Assembly (NCBI GenBank): GCA_037176905.1 | Contig: JBBBWG010014779.1 | Location: forward strand, 22,374-83,272 | Origin: Azolla pinnata | Taxonomy: Eukaryota; Streptophyta; Polypodiopsida; Salviniales; Salviniaceae | Direction: 5' to 3' | Length of the DNA stretch: 60,899 bases | Shown here: piece after piece, positions 44,601 to 60,203 of the stretch | Position numbering within the stretch: the first letter of the stretch is position 1 | Layout of the letters: each line of letters begins with the position of its first letter | The notes under the pieces: model-generated | The model's database searches: none | Told to the model about the DNA's origin: nothing | Seen by the model: the letters and a program-made list of their open reading frames with translations, nothing else | Program-made: the position numbers and the translations under genes

Positions 44601-46565
44601 AACCTATCCATGAACAGTCTGACTGGGCCAATACCACCATCCCTTGGAGACTCGCTACGAAACTTAGTCACGTTGAATCTGTCCCATAACTCAATCAATG
44701 GTAACATGCAATCGAATCTTGGAAACCTTACTCTCCTCCAACAACTGGACTTATCGTCCAATGGAATCACAGGAGAAATCCCAAGTAGTTTGGCTGACAT
44801 TGAAGCCCTTGCGTTCCTCAATCTTTCTTTCAATAATCTCGAAGGTCCTATACCTGATGATGGGGGAATATTTAACAAGGCAACCGCTGCATCATTCCTT
44901 GGAAATCCTCAACTTTGTGGTTCAATCTTAAACAAGATTTGTAGCAAAGCAACTCAACATTCAAAGTTATTGAGAAAAGCCAAGATTGCATTGATCATTT
45001 CTGGAACATTAATTGGAGTTATATTGATCCTTGGGTGCACATTTATCCTCTTATACAAAAGCAAAAAATGGTCCAAAGGTTCAAGGTAATGATGCAAATA
45101 AGGTTTATGATGTGGACTGAAAATTGCCTTCGTCCTATCAGCTGATGAATCAGATTTTCTCTGAATGCAGATCTAACAAACATGAAATGGAAACATGGGA
45201 TCCCAAATCAACTCTACTGAGGTTAAGGTGGGACGAGATCAAGAAAGCAACAAAACATTTTAGTCCAGAAAACATCATTGGTAGGGGATCTTCTGGAGCA
45301 GTATACAAAGGTGTGATGCCAGGTATAGGGATTTAATATTCTAAGATGTTACCTAAGACATGCATTGAAGCAGGGTCATTACATCTGCATTACGGACAAA
45401 ACTTTCATTATATCATTAAATCTGTATGGGGTTTTACTATCATTAATCACAGTTTGTATTATGATTCCAGATGGTCAGGTTTATGCATTCAAGATGTTCA
45501 CACTCGAAAGCAGTTCAATCAAATCATTCTTCCAAGAAATACAGTCACTTGGGCAAATTCGGCACCGAAATCTTATCAAAATCTTAGGATATTGGTCCAA
45601 CCATGTGGACACAAATATACTCATACTAGAGTACATGATCAATGGAAGTCTGGAGGATTTTTTGCATCCAGAATCAGACTGTAGCGATAAGAAACTTTCT
45701 TGGGATGGAAGGTGGAAAGTGGCGATGGAGGTAGCACAGGGTCTTCATTATTTACACCATGAATGTCATTCTCCCATTATCCATTGTGATATAAAGCCTA
45801 GCAACATTTTGTTCAATTTTGATATGGAAGCTCGAATATCTGATTTCGGGCAAGCCAAAATAGTTGTTGACCTGGTCTCCTCAACACAGAATCTGAAGGG
45901 CACTTTCGGATATATAGCTCCTGGTATGGTTTTCTTCTCTAAAACTTATCATGTGTGCGTGTATGTGTGTATTTGGGCATTTGCTTGATCATTTATGCAT
46001 ACATGATCACGACAGATTTTCCATGTAGATCAAAATAAAAGATTGGGCTGGTTACCCTGTACTTCAATTCAAAAGTTTCTAGTATAGGGTATAAACTTCA
46101 GAATTCAGGTTTATTGTTAATTGCAAGGTTTCGGGTTAAATGTTTACTGACTTTGTCATCACCAACTTTGTAGAATGTGCAAGTTATGGTGAAATATCCA
46201 TGAAAAGTGACGTGTATAGCTACGGGGTTGTCCTCATGGAACTAGTAACAGGAAGAAGGCCAACAGATTTCGAAGTGGATGACACGGAAGATACTGAGAC
46301 TGGTGCTTATAGTTTGATCAAGCTGGTACAGTCAAGAGCGGAATCGCATGACATACACACCATTGTGGACCAAGAGCTATCACGTGAATATGATTTAAAA
46401 GAAGAAAGTATTAACAGCCTCCTCACTATTGCCCTCAACTGCACAAAAGAGAATCCAGGGGATAGACCTACCATGGAAGAAATCATCTTGAGACTCAACG
46501 CAATCGGACAGAATAAAGCGGAAGATACACATTTTTTATCTGAGACTAATTCCGGGGATAAATAA
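41652..46565 (+). CDS. LRR receptor-like kinase 2 (non-RD), gap at the start
   Basis: Exons are 41652-43040, 43601-43913, 44285-45085, 45171-45322, 45471-45923 and 46174-46565. Exons 2-6 have the same phases as receptor kinase 1 and nearly the same sizes, and intron positions are identical. The LRR frame is open from before 41937 and reads FKKSITSDPTHALDTW, CDSSWIGVGC, many LRRs, LCGSILNKIC, and the TM helix IALIISGTLIGVILILG. The kinase follows, with GRGSSGAVYKG, AFKMF, VHCDIKPSN and SDFGQAK. It is also non-RD (HCD), but unlike paralogue 1 it keeps the third P-loop Gly. The signal-peptide-like start at 41652 (QALMQVLSLLTVGNAMAS) is in a different frame from the LRR region. A 100-N gap (41760-41859) with identical 77-bp flanks lies between them, so the N-terminus is unresolved. 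It could be intact or frameshifted. Confidence 0.88.
41683..41936. other. Assembly gap with identical flanks
   Basis: One hundred Ns at 41760-41859 are flanked by the same 77-bp sequence: 41683-41759 on the left, 41860-41936 on the right. The simplest reading is an unmerged contig overlap with a placeholder gap of conventional size, so the 77 bp probably occur once in the genome. A real tandem duplication cannot be excluded. Confidence 0.85.
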
Positions 46566-47241
46566 AAACTTACTATGGCATATATAGCTTGGACATCTGT
46601 TTTTAAAAGATGGTCAATAATATACATTTCTAGTGGGAACCCTCGATATGAGGCAAAAATGAGGCCAAAAAACACAAAATAACAACAGGATGATGGAATG
46701 CATAAACGTCATTCAAAGAATAAATGATAACTATCTAGCACAAATGTCTTTATTTTGATTACCTTCTAGATATTGGATGTTGTTAAACACTCTGTGAGCT
46801 ACATAAACCATCTCCATGAAAGGAAGGATATATTTAAACTTTACATATTAGACATTGATTACCTTCTAGACATTGAATGTCACCAATCTCTCTGCAAACT
46901 CCCTTCCTCGACAACCTGAACCCCCACAAACCATCTCTGCAGAAACAAGGATATATTTAAACTTTACATATTAGAAATAATATACATATTGAAAATGTAC
47001 TCAGCAAACGACAGTTACCTGATATACGCAAGTAGAACTCAAACCACATGAAAGAAGCAACCCCCAAATCTTCATTCTTGTACATTTTTGTAAATGTATC
47101 TTTGTTCCAATCTTTTCTTTTCATGTGCATTTTGTACCAACGTTGTCATCAAAGTGACATCCAAGGTCTAGTTGGTTTGTGTTGTTGATTGATTGCATGG
47201 CGAAAACAGTGTGGTTACTTGGAAATTCTATTGCTTAATGT
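46566..47241. other. Convergent intergenic region with a ~100-bp duplication
   Basis: This lies between the 3' ends of LRR receptor kinase 2 (+) and the PPR gene (-). A direct repeat starts at 46755 and again at 46855. Both copies hold TTGATTACCTTCTAGA and AGGATATATTTAAACTTTAC; the second copy has an insertion and ends near 46978. Confidence 0.75.
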
Positions 47242-49758
47242 TTAATCAATCTCGAAGAAATGTCCAGAGCAGCGTTTCCCTAATGTGGCATTACCAGTTT
47301 CTTTGCAATGAGTTAGCAAAGAAGTCCACCCTTCTACAATAGCCTCACAAGGTGTTGAGTCAAGAAAGTCAGTAGCCTCATCCAGAAGGCCTGCTCTACT
47401 AAGCAAGTCGAGCATGCAGCTATAATGGTCAAGTGTTGGAACCATTCCATACCTAGTCTTCATTTGCTTCATGATGTCACGACCTTTGTTCACTTGACCA
47501 GCATGAGAACATGTAGACAAAAGAGATAGGAATGTAATCTCGTCAGGAATTATGCCGCTTTCTTCCATCTTCTCAAAGTAATCTATGGCTGCCTTGTATA
47601 ATCCCTTCTGAGCACATGCTGCAATTATAGCATTCCATGTTACAACATCTCGTGACCCACATTCATCAAAAAGCTTACAGGCATCCTCTAAACTGTCAGA
47701 TTTCCCATACATATCTACTAGGGCATTCCCAATATATACATCATGATGAAGGCCAACTTCAATAATGTGACTGTGGATCAATTTTCCATTCTCAAGGGCT
47801 AATATATCTGCACAAGCAGTCAAGATGCAAACAAACGTGATTGCTGAGGGTGAGATGTTAGCTTGCCCAAGCTTCTGGAAAAACTGCAGACAATCCTGAT
47901 ATCTGTTGTAGTGCAGACATGCCACAATCATGGTATTGAAAGTGATCACATTTCTTTCCTCCAATCTTTCAAAGACAGCCTTTGCATCCTCAAAACTTCT
48001 GCATTTACCATATAAGTCAATCAGGGCATTTCCAGCATAAACATCCAATTCCAAATTGTTCTCTATTATATTGAAATGTATCAGCTTTCCCATGTGAAAA
48101 TCTCCAATGCTACAACATGACTTTAAAACACCAATCAAAACTGTTTCATCAGCACACAATCCATTTTCTAACATTCTCCCAAAGCATCTATAAGCCTCCT
48201 CAAAGTGCCCATATTGTACAAATCCTGAGATAATAACACCCCAGGTGACTACATCAAATTTGGATGACTGTTCAAAATTTTGATGTGCAGAATTAAAGCT
48301 CCCACATTTAGCATACATGTCAGTCAGAGTATTTTTTACCAGATTATCAACATCAAATCCCATCTCGATGATATACACGTGAGTTAACATTCCCTGTTGC
48401 AGATCTTTCAAGCTGGAGCATAGCTTCAAAATGCAAAGAAATGTTACTTGATTTGGCCTTATACCTTGTTGTATCATTTCTTGAAAAAGGGCCATAGCCT
48501 CCCAAACACGTCCATGATGAATGTACCCATTGATCATTGTATTCCATGAAACAATGTTACGAAATGATAAGCTGTCAAAGACTTTAAGTGCATCATCCAG
48601 GCTACCGCACTTGGCATACATATCCATGGCAGAACAACTGATGAGAAGGTCTGACTCAAATCGATTTGCAATGGCAAAGTAGTGTATAAGTTTCCCATCC
48701 AAGAAGGAACTCTCATTGCAGCAGGCTTTTAGGATACTCAATGTAACAACTCGATCTGGAGTTATATCCTCTTGTTGCATTCGATAGAAAAGGCAGAGAG
48801 CCTCTTCACCCCTTGCGTTCTGTACAAGGCCTTCTATTATAGCACCCCATGCCATCACATCACATTTCTTTAGACTACAAAAGATTTTCTTTGCATCTCC
48901 AATGCTCCCACATTTAGCATATGCATCAATCAGTATATTTCCAATAGATCCATCCAGTTCCATGGCACAATTAACTACATGATTATGAAGTATTTTTACG
49001 TGCTTTAGTGCAAACATGCTCGAGCAAGCTTTCAAGATGCATAGGAAGACCACTGGATCCATTTTTACATCCATATGAAGCATTCTTTTGTATAGGGTAA
49101 TGACTTCCTCGCAATGTCCATGGCGAGTATATGCACTCATCATTACCCCAAATGTAACTATGTCTGGCCTACGCAATACATTGAATAGTTTGCAAGCGTC
49201 AGCAAGCGAGCCACATTGGGCATATAAGAAAATAAGAGCGCTTGCAACATATACATCTAAGTCTGAGCACATCTGAAGGATGTCATGATGGATTAATTGA
49301 CCATCTTTAATTGCATGCAAATCCGCACAAGCTTTGAAAATAGCCACAAATATACTGCTATCAGGTCGAACATGGAGATCGTGCATTGTGCAATAAAGTT
49401 TGATAGCATGTTCATACTTTCCTAGTTTGGAATTCGCTGATATGATTGCACCCCAAGCATATACATCAGGTTCTGATATCTTCTGAAAAACTTGGTTTGC
49501 ATCAAGCAGGAACCCACATGATGTGAACAACCGAATCAAATGCATACCTAGAAATGCATTGGATTCTAAAGAAACCTTAATGATGTGGTTATACACGAAC
49601 CTTCCAGAGATGATATCGGCATTCTTGGTGCACTCTTGTAATCGACATGCAAGGTTTCTAATCACATCAACATCTTTACCTTCATGTTCGCATACCATTT
49701 GAGAGCTCAACAAAGTGGAGTAATAACGATGATGCGGTGAAGCAACCATGTTGAACAA
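47242..49758 (-). CDS. PLS-class pentatricopeptide repeat protein
   Basis: One uninterrupted 838-codon exon. After about 60 N-terminal residues there are seven regular PLS blocks of ~101 residues. They can be counted from the starts DVYAWGAII, DIVTFGVMM, DVMAWGAII, NIVSWNTMI, DVVTWGVII, NVITFNTMI and DVVTWNAII, and each contains a GxLIH...L.DMYAKCGS-type L/S pair. PLS-class proteins bind organelle RNA, one base per repeat, and commonly guide C-to-U editing. The protein ends inside an E1-like motif (WTSLLTHCKETGNATLGKR) and lacks E2, E+ and DYW domains, so if it acts in editing it must recruit a deaminase. The N-terminus (HHRYYSTLLSSQ) could be a mitochondrial or plastid presequence, but this is weak. 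The start at 49758 is the first Met; Met4 is close by. Confidence 0.93.
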   Translation of the reverse strand: MFNMVASPHHRYYSTLLSSQMVCEHEGKDVDVIRNLACRLQECTKNADIISGRFVYNHIIKVSLESNAFLGMHLIRLFTSCGFLLDANQVFQKISEPDVYAWGAIISANSKLGKYEHAIKLYCTMHDLHVRPDSSIFVAIFKACADLHAIKDGQLIHHDILQMCSDLDVYVASALIFLYAQCGSLADACKLFNVLRRPDIVTFGVMMSAYTRHGHCEEVITLYKRMLHMDVKMDPVVFLCILKACSSMFALKHVKILHNHVVNCAMELDGSIGNILIDAYAKCGSIGDAKKIFCSLKKCDVMAWGAIIEGLVQNARGEEALCLFYRMQQEDITPDRVVTLSILKACCNESSFLDGKLIHYFAIANRFESDLLISCSAMDMYAKCGSLDDALKVFDSLSFRNIVSWNTMINGYIHHGRVWEAMALFQEMIQQGIRPNQVTFLCILKLCSSLKDLQQGMLTHVYIIEMGFDVDNLVKNTLTDMYAKCGSFNSAHQNFEQSSKFDVVTWGVIISGFVQYGHFEEAYRCFGRMLENGLCADETVLIGVLKSCCSIGDFHMGKLIHFNIIENNLELDVYAGNALIDLYGKCRSFEDAKAVFERLEERNVITFNTMIVACLHYNRYQDCLQFFQKLGQANISPSAITFVCILTACADILALENGKLIHSHIIEVGLHHDVYIGNALVDMYGKSDSLEDACKLFDECGSRDVVTWNAIIAACAQKGLYKAAIDYFEKMEESGIIPDEITFLSLLSTCSHAGQVNKGRDIMKQMKTRYGMVPTLDHYSCMLDLLSRAGLLDEATDFLDSTPCEAIVEGWTSLLTHCKETGNATLGKRCSGHFFEID

Positions 49759-50040
49759 AAAATCACACTTTTGGAACGATCATCGATGATACAAAGCAAG
49801 CCCCACCGTTACTTCCCGTGGATCGATTTGCGTAGCCTTCATTCCTTCTTTCCTTCTACGCTGCTTCTTCTGGAATTCAACACGCGTTATAACATCTCTT
49901 CTACTGACCGAAACACAAATCCAGTTTTGCAGCCCGAAGCTGTTCGTGCTTTCAGCGTAGATATGCTCCTCAGACATATGTATGTATGCATCCGTATGTA
50001 TCTACCTACATATATGTATATGCGTCGTATAGATTCAACC

Positions 50041-50085
50041 CTTCTTCTTCTTCTTCTTCTTCTTCTTCGTCTTCTTCTTCTTTCT
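50041..50085. repeat. (CTT)n microsatellite
   Basis: About fourteen CTT units with one CGT interruption, roughly 280 bp upstream of the PPR start codon. Confidence 0.93.
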
Positions 50086-51140
50086 TGTATGATTCTCGCT
50101 TGCGTAATGGAACATTCTATGCATACATACATCATTACATGTATATATGTAAAAAGCCATGATTGTTGACAGAAATTTGTCAATGCCACTACTACATACT
50201 TAGAGCATCAATGATATCAACATCGATAAAATGTAAACTTATGTGGGTATATTAATAGTGATAGATCTATTCGGTAGTATTGATTGTGTTATATATCAAC
50301 ACACAATTCAAAGTTTCGCTTACAAATAACCGAACACATGCAGGCAAGCATTTGCACAACTTGACAAGTCCCCTTCGCTGCAAGCACGTGAGTCTGATGA
50401 TGCATAGATTGAAAACAGGGGATGGTATTTGAGGGCTGCTCTTGTCCATTGGAAATAATGAGCGTGAATGGTATGATGATGATCATGCGAAGGAATTTGC
50501 AAAGCAAGGAAGTTCCAATCTTCTGTTACGTTGAGAGAACGGAACATTTGCTTGGATGGTCGAAGAGAATTTGTTTGAGGAAATTAGATGGATGTCAAAG
50601 AAACAATCAGCGACACTTGGATGGAATTAAATCCACACACCACAAGGGCAACTCGATAAATCTGGTGGTTCTTATTACAAAGGTTTGGCAATCTCATTCA
50701 TCTGTGCGTAGAAAATGTATCGATTATTTTTCCAATACACAACACCATGGCTTTTTCCTGTGTCCATCGATTGAACTCTATGTTACGGAACGAAATTGGA
50801 GCCCATAATTCGGAAGAGCGTCACCACAAATCCTTCCTTCGTGCAAAAGATAAAGATACCAGATGATATGCTTATTCGGCCACACGGATCGATTCCATGC
50901 ATTGTTTAACCCCGAAAAAAAACCCATGCCATGTTCTATCCTAAGATCATCGTCAGCTAGCTGCACAAGGCGATTCGACGCATGCCATTATGATTACTAA
51001 CCGAAGATCATCGGCATCTCTAATGGTCTAGTATCTACGCTCTCAAACCGTCTTATGTAAACAGAATCCGACGATATTTTTTACTGACTCATGAACCGGA
51101 TGCAAAGATAGTCTTGTTGATGAAGTTGTGGACGAACATC

Positions 51141-51143
<3 letters not shown>

Positions 51144-51178
<35 letters not shown>
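51144..51178. repeat. (TC)n tract upstream of methyltransferase
   Basis: A nearly pure pyrimidine TC dinucleotide tract of ~35 bp. TC/GA tracts near start sites are common in plant 5' UTRs and core promoters. Confidence 0.93.
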
Positions 51179-51180
<2 letters not shown>

Positions 51181-51265
51181 ACTTGCTGCGATGCTTCCTC
51201 TCATTTTGAAATTGTTTGTTTTTTGAATCTCCCTCCGGAGATGTTTGATCTGTCTGCAGATCGAA

Positions 51266-54623
<3,358 letters not shown>

Positions 54624-55141
54624 GGCTCTAATAATGTATGTCCTGAGTTCAATAATTCTGCGGAAGATGTCCGATTAGTTACAATACAGAAGATTAATGG
54701 TAGCTGCCAATTATTTTAGTGGCAAGTCTCTGTTTAGGTATATAAGTTTGGGCGTTTTACCTCCTACATCAAGTATGGCATTAACGTACAATTTTCAAAT
54801 GCATGCATTCAAGCTTTTCATACATTGCTTTTTGTTCAATTACAGCTCAGCATCAATTAAGTTCTAATAACTAAAGAAGTTGGATTTAAAGTTCTGAATT
54901 GACAGCTGTCAGTGAAATTTCTTTCTTTTTTGGTAAAAATCACCATTACTATTAAACAGTTATTAAATGCTTTTGAAAATCTCGATATTGCAAGTTTTCG
55001 CGCTTAATGCGTCAGGCTCATCTGTCATTTTGCAACATCTGTGTGCCGGTAAATTTTACTCTAGTGAATGTGCGATTACATATTTTGAGTTTTGCTGTCA
55101 TCAATTATTATGCTATGAACAATAATTTAACTCGATTCAAA
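54624..55141. other. Convergent intergenic region between two methyltransferase genes
   Basis: 518 bp between the stop codons of the MnmM-like gene (+) and the tocopherol methyltransferase gene (-). It must contain both 3' UTRs. No repeat or further gene was seen. Confidence 0.6.
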
Positions 55142-58100
55142 TTAATATACAACAGTGGAATCTCCTTTGCGAGCTGTTATGATAGGAAACTTGATCAAGC
55201 CAGAATTGTAACCCTGAACCATATAAGCCATTGCTAGAGCACCCCTAAATGTCGTTGAACCTGGTAAAAATTACATGCTAATAAATGGCCAAGAAAGAAA
55301 ACCATGGCATGCGTTTGTTCATCATGATTCATAACTATACAATACCTGAAGTTGCAAGACCAACTAAACCCTTGATGCTCAACGCAGAAACAATTACAGC
55401 TGGCCAAAAAGGTGTAACATGTTGGGACCAATCGGCTGATCTCACATCCTATGATTGAAGCGAAAGTTGAGAAAAGAAAAGGCTGCTGTGGGTTACTCAA
55501 TCTGTTGTTGAAAACGTGTTGCAATAAGGTTACCTTTAGACCCATTGATTGCGCAAGATTGACATATTTGGAAGTAGGACACCAAGCTGGAAGATAGTAC
55601 ATATCACATAGTTTGTCCAAAAGCTCCTGAACATTTTAGAAGATGATTGATCATCACTTAAATACACAAATTTAGGTGGCAAAACAAAGATGTATCGAGA
55701 CACTAAGGACAGAAAATGTCAAAACGTCAAGCATACAGCTATGAGTTTCTATTGCTGCTGCTTTGACATTTGGCACTGGACAAACAAATTCTTAATCTTT
55801 GAAAGACAACTCTCTAAATAGCAATATGCATTGGTTGTTATCATTAGCAAAGAATATTAAAACATTAAGAGAGAAATTTGTAGGAAATTTTTATATAAGT
55901 ACCTTTTCATCCGCTTTCAATTCTTTCTCATTTTGTAAAAGTTCTCGATGGCACCAAGTAACAATGATAATATGTCCTCCTGGCTTCGTGACACGAGCTA
56001 ATTCTGCTAAGAACTAATTAAAACCATGCATCTGTTGTTAGAGTATTTATATTATTGTCTCAATGGTGTTCCATTCTGAACAGTTCAAATTTTATACCCG
56101 TATGTTATGCTTCAAACAGACTTCTACACTAGTGTTTTTCACATATTCTTCTTTGCACAGAAATGAATATCAGTTGAATTATAGATATATGTTTAAAAAT
56201 AATATCGGTGTAGTATATTGGACTTTGCCAAGTTATGCTAGAAGAATACCTATGAAAATTAAATACAAGAATGTACTGTAAATCTTTTTGGTGGTAAAAA
56301 TCTTTGGGTTGGATTGCTTTTCAAATCCTTCAAAATTTGATTACCAAAAACACGTATGTAAATGAAATAGCATGTGCATTTTCTTAGTGTTTTGAATTTA
56401 ATGCTTTCCACTGTGCTTTAAATCCTTCTAGTTTAATCAGCAAAAAGCTTCTTTTCGAAAAACCCAAGGATTAATTAAGTGTATTCGTACTGTCCTCCAA
56501 AATGCTGGCTTTTACCTTTTTCTTGTCTGGCATGTGTTCTCCACTTTCCATGGACCAAACTAAATCAAACGCTTCATCAGGAAAAGGTTGATTCAAAGCA
56601 TCAGCTACTTGGAATCTAACCTGGATGCAATTCCCAAAGTCAATGAGAAAAGGAAAGTAACGTTGACATGCATATTACTACGGAAACGTAAAGAAATATT
56701 TTAAAATTACAGTGCATTAGAAATCTGGCAAACAATTATCTGAGGAAATAATCCACATAACTGATACACAAGGTACATGAACTCGAACCTAAGAAAATAT
56801 TATCTGGAGTAAAATGTGGACTTGATCATAAATAAGACTCAAAACATATATAACGGACTCATACAAACTGTTGAGAAACAGAAATTTTAACGATTTAGTT
56901 GAAGGGATAGAAACATTTTCAATCAATTTATATTGATTTGAACCAGGATATCACAAAGAAAGTATGGATCTGATGATACAGGATACCTTTAAAGTTGGAA
57001 AGGACAAGGATCGGCTAGTCTTGATAACTTAAATCAAGTATGATATGACAATATAATAATAATGAAAAATATCAATTCATAAGAATTTCTGGGACCAGAT
57101 ATTTAGAACTTGAGCTAGTTAGCTGAAATACCCTCAGCTGATAGCATAAACTCTAACCTAGATATTCTGTAGACAGTATAATTTTGAGGTAGAAAAAAGA
57201 ATGAGCCACTCAGTTAAAATAGCTCAGGCTGAAAACTGTTAACTTTAACTGAGACATATTGAAAACTATAAAATCTGGTGAAGTAATTAAAACATCCAAC
57301 CAACAAAAAATAAAAATAACCAGATGTGCAGAATTATAGCTAGACAAAAAAATCGCTGGCAAAAACACTAAGATAACATAGACATGCTCTAACAATCAGA
57401 TTTGATCTTCACCACCAAATACACGTCTCCGTCACAAGTAGATTCAATAATGTGTTATACCTTGTCTGACAAACCTGCTGATGCAGAAATCTCAGTTGCT
57501 CTCTGAGCCTGCTTTGGACTAAGAGTAATTCCTACAACCTCAGCTCCATATTTCCGTGCAAGGTATCTTGAGCTACCACCAATTCCACATCCAACATCCA
57601 CTATCTTCTTTGGCTGTCCTTCACCTTGATCTGCTAATTGAACATATCAATTCAACATAGAGAAAGAGGGGGAAGAAATACAAGAAAATGACTTTATTTC
57701 AAAAAAGCAAGGAAAAGCAGAAACACAGGTATGAAAAACGAGCTGTAGAAGCAGGAATGATATTATAAAGAAAGGCCGGATTCTATATCTGTCATGTTAA
57801 CTTATTTCTTCATTTTACTTTTTTTCTCTATATTTCTCACTGCAGTCTTTGGAAGATGAAGATAGTATAAATCTCCTCTTCCTCCCAGTCAATTTTCTGC
57901 ATCCACTGCAGCTCTTTTAAGGTGAAGCGACCATCTTCATCACTTCATCGTGCTGATATCTTTCTTTCAGACATTCTTTTACTTTATTTCGCTACATCAA
58001 CAGTTTTTGAAAATTGTAAGGAAATTTTCGGTCTTTTACTTTTCTTTATGGGATATTTTTCTCTAATGATGAAAAAACTCTCCGTGTTCCACAGAAAAAG

Positions 58101-60203
58101 TATGCATTTCTTTACAAATTTCATTCATTTTTTCTGTGCATGCCTTACCTATCATTTTGATATAAAGAGATTCAACAACTCTTCTGCATATACTTCCTTT
58201 CATCCTTAATGCATATACGGCATGCCGATTTTCTATTAAATCCGTTCTAATCGTCTTCTTAACTTTAAGAATTTCTAAGGCATTCCCCTCAGCAAACTTC
58301 TGCTTTCCTTTGTAATTTTTTTCTTCTTCTGTGTTACTCTACATCGTTAATGTGAATTCGGAAACGCAAAGATACCTTAAGTTTCCATGACCTGGCAGAA
58401 TTAAGGTAGAACACAAGGACATGGCCTTCATGTGAAGGATGTAGGAACCTTCCATTCTTGCTGCATTCTAAATTCTTCAGAAGAGTAATGAAGAGATGAA
58501 TATAGAAAGGAACTTGTTGAAGAGATGAAAATACATGGAATCCTTCTTTTGCTCATTTCTACATCACTCAGTTTTTATGAAAAAAACTCTCCTTTTATTT
58601 TTCGGCATATTCATCTGTTTGTTAAGAAGTTGAGGAATTCCCATTTTCCTTGTGAATTTTCTTTCCACATTCACCGCACCTTATTGCTTCTGTCTCTCTT
58701 CGTCAATTCTTTTCCTTTTTCTACTTTGAGGCCTTTCTTATGCTTTCTTTCTACGAATCTCTATCAGAAGTAACATACATCTATAAATATGAAGAGAAAA
58801 AAAAAGAATAAGTAAAGATGGAAGCCCCGGGCAGGCTTTCCCTCTATCGTGCAATCCTGAGCAGCTCAAGAGTAGCATTCTGTTCATCTCTTCTGCAAAA
58901 CTTCGAACCTTCTGTGTCATACTTTTCTTTTACCTTACGCCTCTTTGCCTGCCTTCAGAAACCTAATCGTAAATCAAAACCTGGACCTAAATGTAGGCTT
59001 CTATTTCCCCCAGCAACTTCTTTTATTTTGCATTCCACACTCCTCGTATGACTCGAGAAATGCAGATGAGAACATAAACACTGGAAGATAAGAATTCAAA
59101 GCAGAGATGGAAGCGACATATTAGAAATTAGTTAAGAATGCGTGAGCAAGAAACGAAGCTTTCATAGACATACGGAGAGACAGAGAGAAAGAAGCAAGAA
59201 TTTTATGCAGAGATGGAAGCGAAGTGTTAGAAATTAGTTCAGAATGTTTGAACAAGAAACAAAGCTTTTACAGCGAGATACACATAAAGACACAGAGAGA
59301 GAGAGAGAGAGAGGAAGACATGCAGAGACAGAAGCGGAGATTTAAAGATAAACAATAAAATGGAAGACATAAATCTGAACAATAAGACATATTCTCATGA
59401 TGGAATGAGGCCAGGCATATCCTTTCTTCGTCTTTTCTCGCTTCTCTTTTTCTGATTACCTTCTGAATTCTCCTCTCTCAACGTTTCATACTCGCTGTTT
59501 CTCTTGGCAATCAAAACCGGAACCTGAGCTTGAACTTAAACGGTAAATAGAAGAGAAGAAATAAGATATTACCGGGGATGGAGGCCCAACGCAAGCTTTC
59601 TTCGATCATTCGAATTTGAGCAGCTCTATGATCAGCAGATAGAGCAGCAAATAGAGGGAGATCAGGATCATAAAATCCATGGTGCATATGCTCTCCCCAC
59701 ATGTCCTCCCACAGACCAGAAGAAGCATCGTAAAACCCGGCAATACCTTCGTTCAGTTCTTTGTTATTGCCTATGGATGAAGATTGAGTCGCGGTTATGT
59801 CGTTGCTCGATGCAGATCTGCATAGAATAGACGAAGGAAGAGGAGGAGGAGGAGAAAACGGAGAAATGTTGCGGAGCGAAAAGGCTGGAGAACGGAGCGA
59901 AGAAGAAGGCGATGGCGACGGTGGTGGTGATGAAGTCGAAGAGGAAGAACGGCATCTGTGGCTCCCGCAGCTGGACGTGAAGTGACGAAAACCTGCGTTT
60001 GAGGAAGGAGACGAAGAAGAGAGGAGATTCTTGTTGCTGATGCTGCAGTTGAGGAGGAAGAGGCTATGGCGAATTGTGCAGGAAGACGCGATCATGGACT
60101 CCATCGCTCGCTGCACAGTTGAACCACTTCCCAGGACTTCGTGTCTTCTTCTGCAGTATGTATCATTTCGAAGGATGATGATATTTCCTATTTCCAATTC
60201 CAA
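55142..60203 (-). CDS. VTE4: Gamma-tocopherol methyltransferase
   Basis: Seven exons: 59573-60203, 57461-57630, 56516-56620, 55903-56013, 55534-55626, 55346-55448 and 55142-55260, all in phase. This gives 443 residues from 60203, or 410 from the ATG at 60104. The second start gives MESMIASSCTIRH and a long Ser-rich segment, a better chloroplast transit peptide, and I prefer it. The enzyme adds a methyl group from AdoMet to gamma- or delta-tocopherol in plastids, forming alpha- or beta-tocopherol. Evidence: NEGIAGFYDASSGLWEDMWG, EHMHHGFYDPD, DHRAAQIRMIEESL, the AdoMet motif IVDVGCGIGGSSRYLARKYG, DLVWSMESGEHMPDK, and a last exon ending GYNSGLIKFPIITARKG. Intron 1 is 1.9 kb. A related tocopherol-methyltransferase-like N-methyltransferase cannot be wholly excluded. 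Confidence 0.92.
59102..59330. repeat. ~106-bp direct repeat in VTE4 intron 1
   Basis: CAGAGATGGAAGCGA followed by TTAGAAATTAGTT.AGAATG and GAAGCTTT/AAAGCTTT starts at 59102 and again at 59208. A third, truncated CAGAGACAGAAGCG lies near 59325. A GA tract sits in the second copy. Confidence 0.82.

Larger units (their letters stand above)
49759..51265. other. Divergent intergenic region, PPR / methyltransferase
   Basis: This 1.5-kb stretch contains the start regions of both genes. It holds a (CTT)n microsatellite at 50041-50085 and a (TC)n tract at 51144-51178, about 90 bp upstream of the methyltransferase start codon. No gene recognised. Confidence 0.6.

Noticed and set aside
57922-58773. 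Two + strand frames of 95 and 82 codons inside VTE4 intron 1
   Set aside because: They are AT-rich, hydrophobic/Phe-rich frames without domains or splice partners, lying antisense within an intron.
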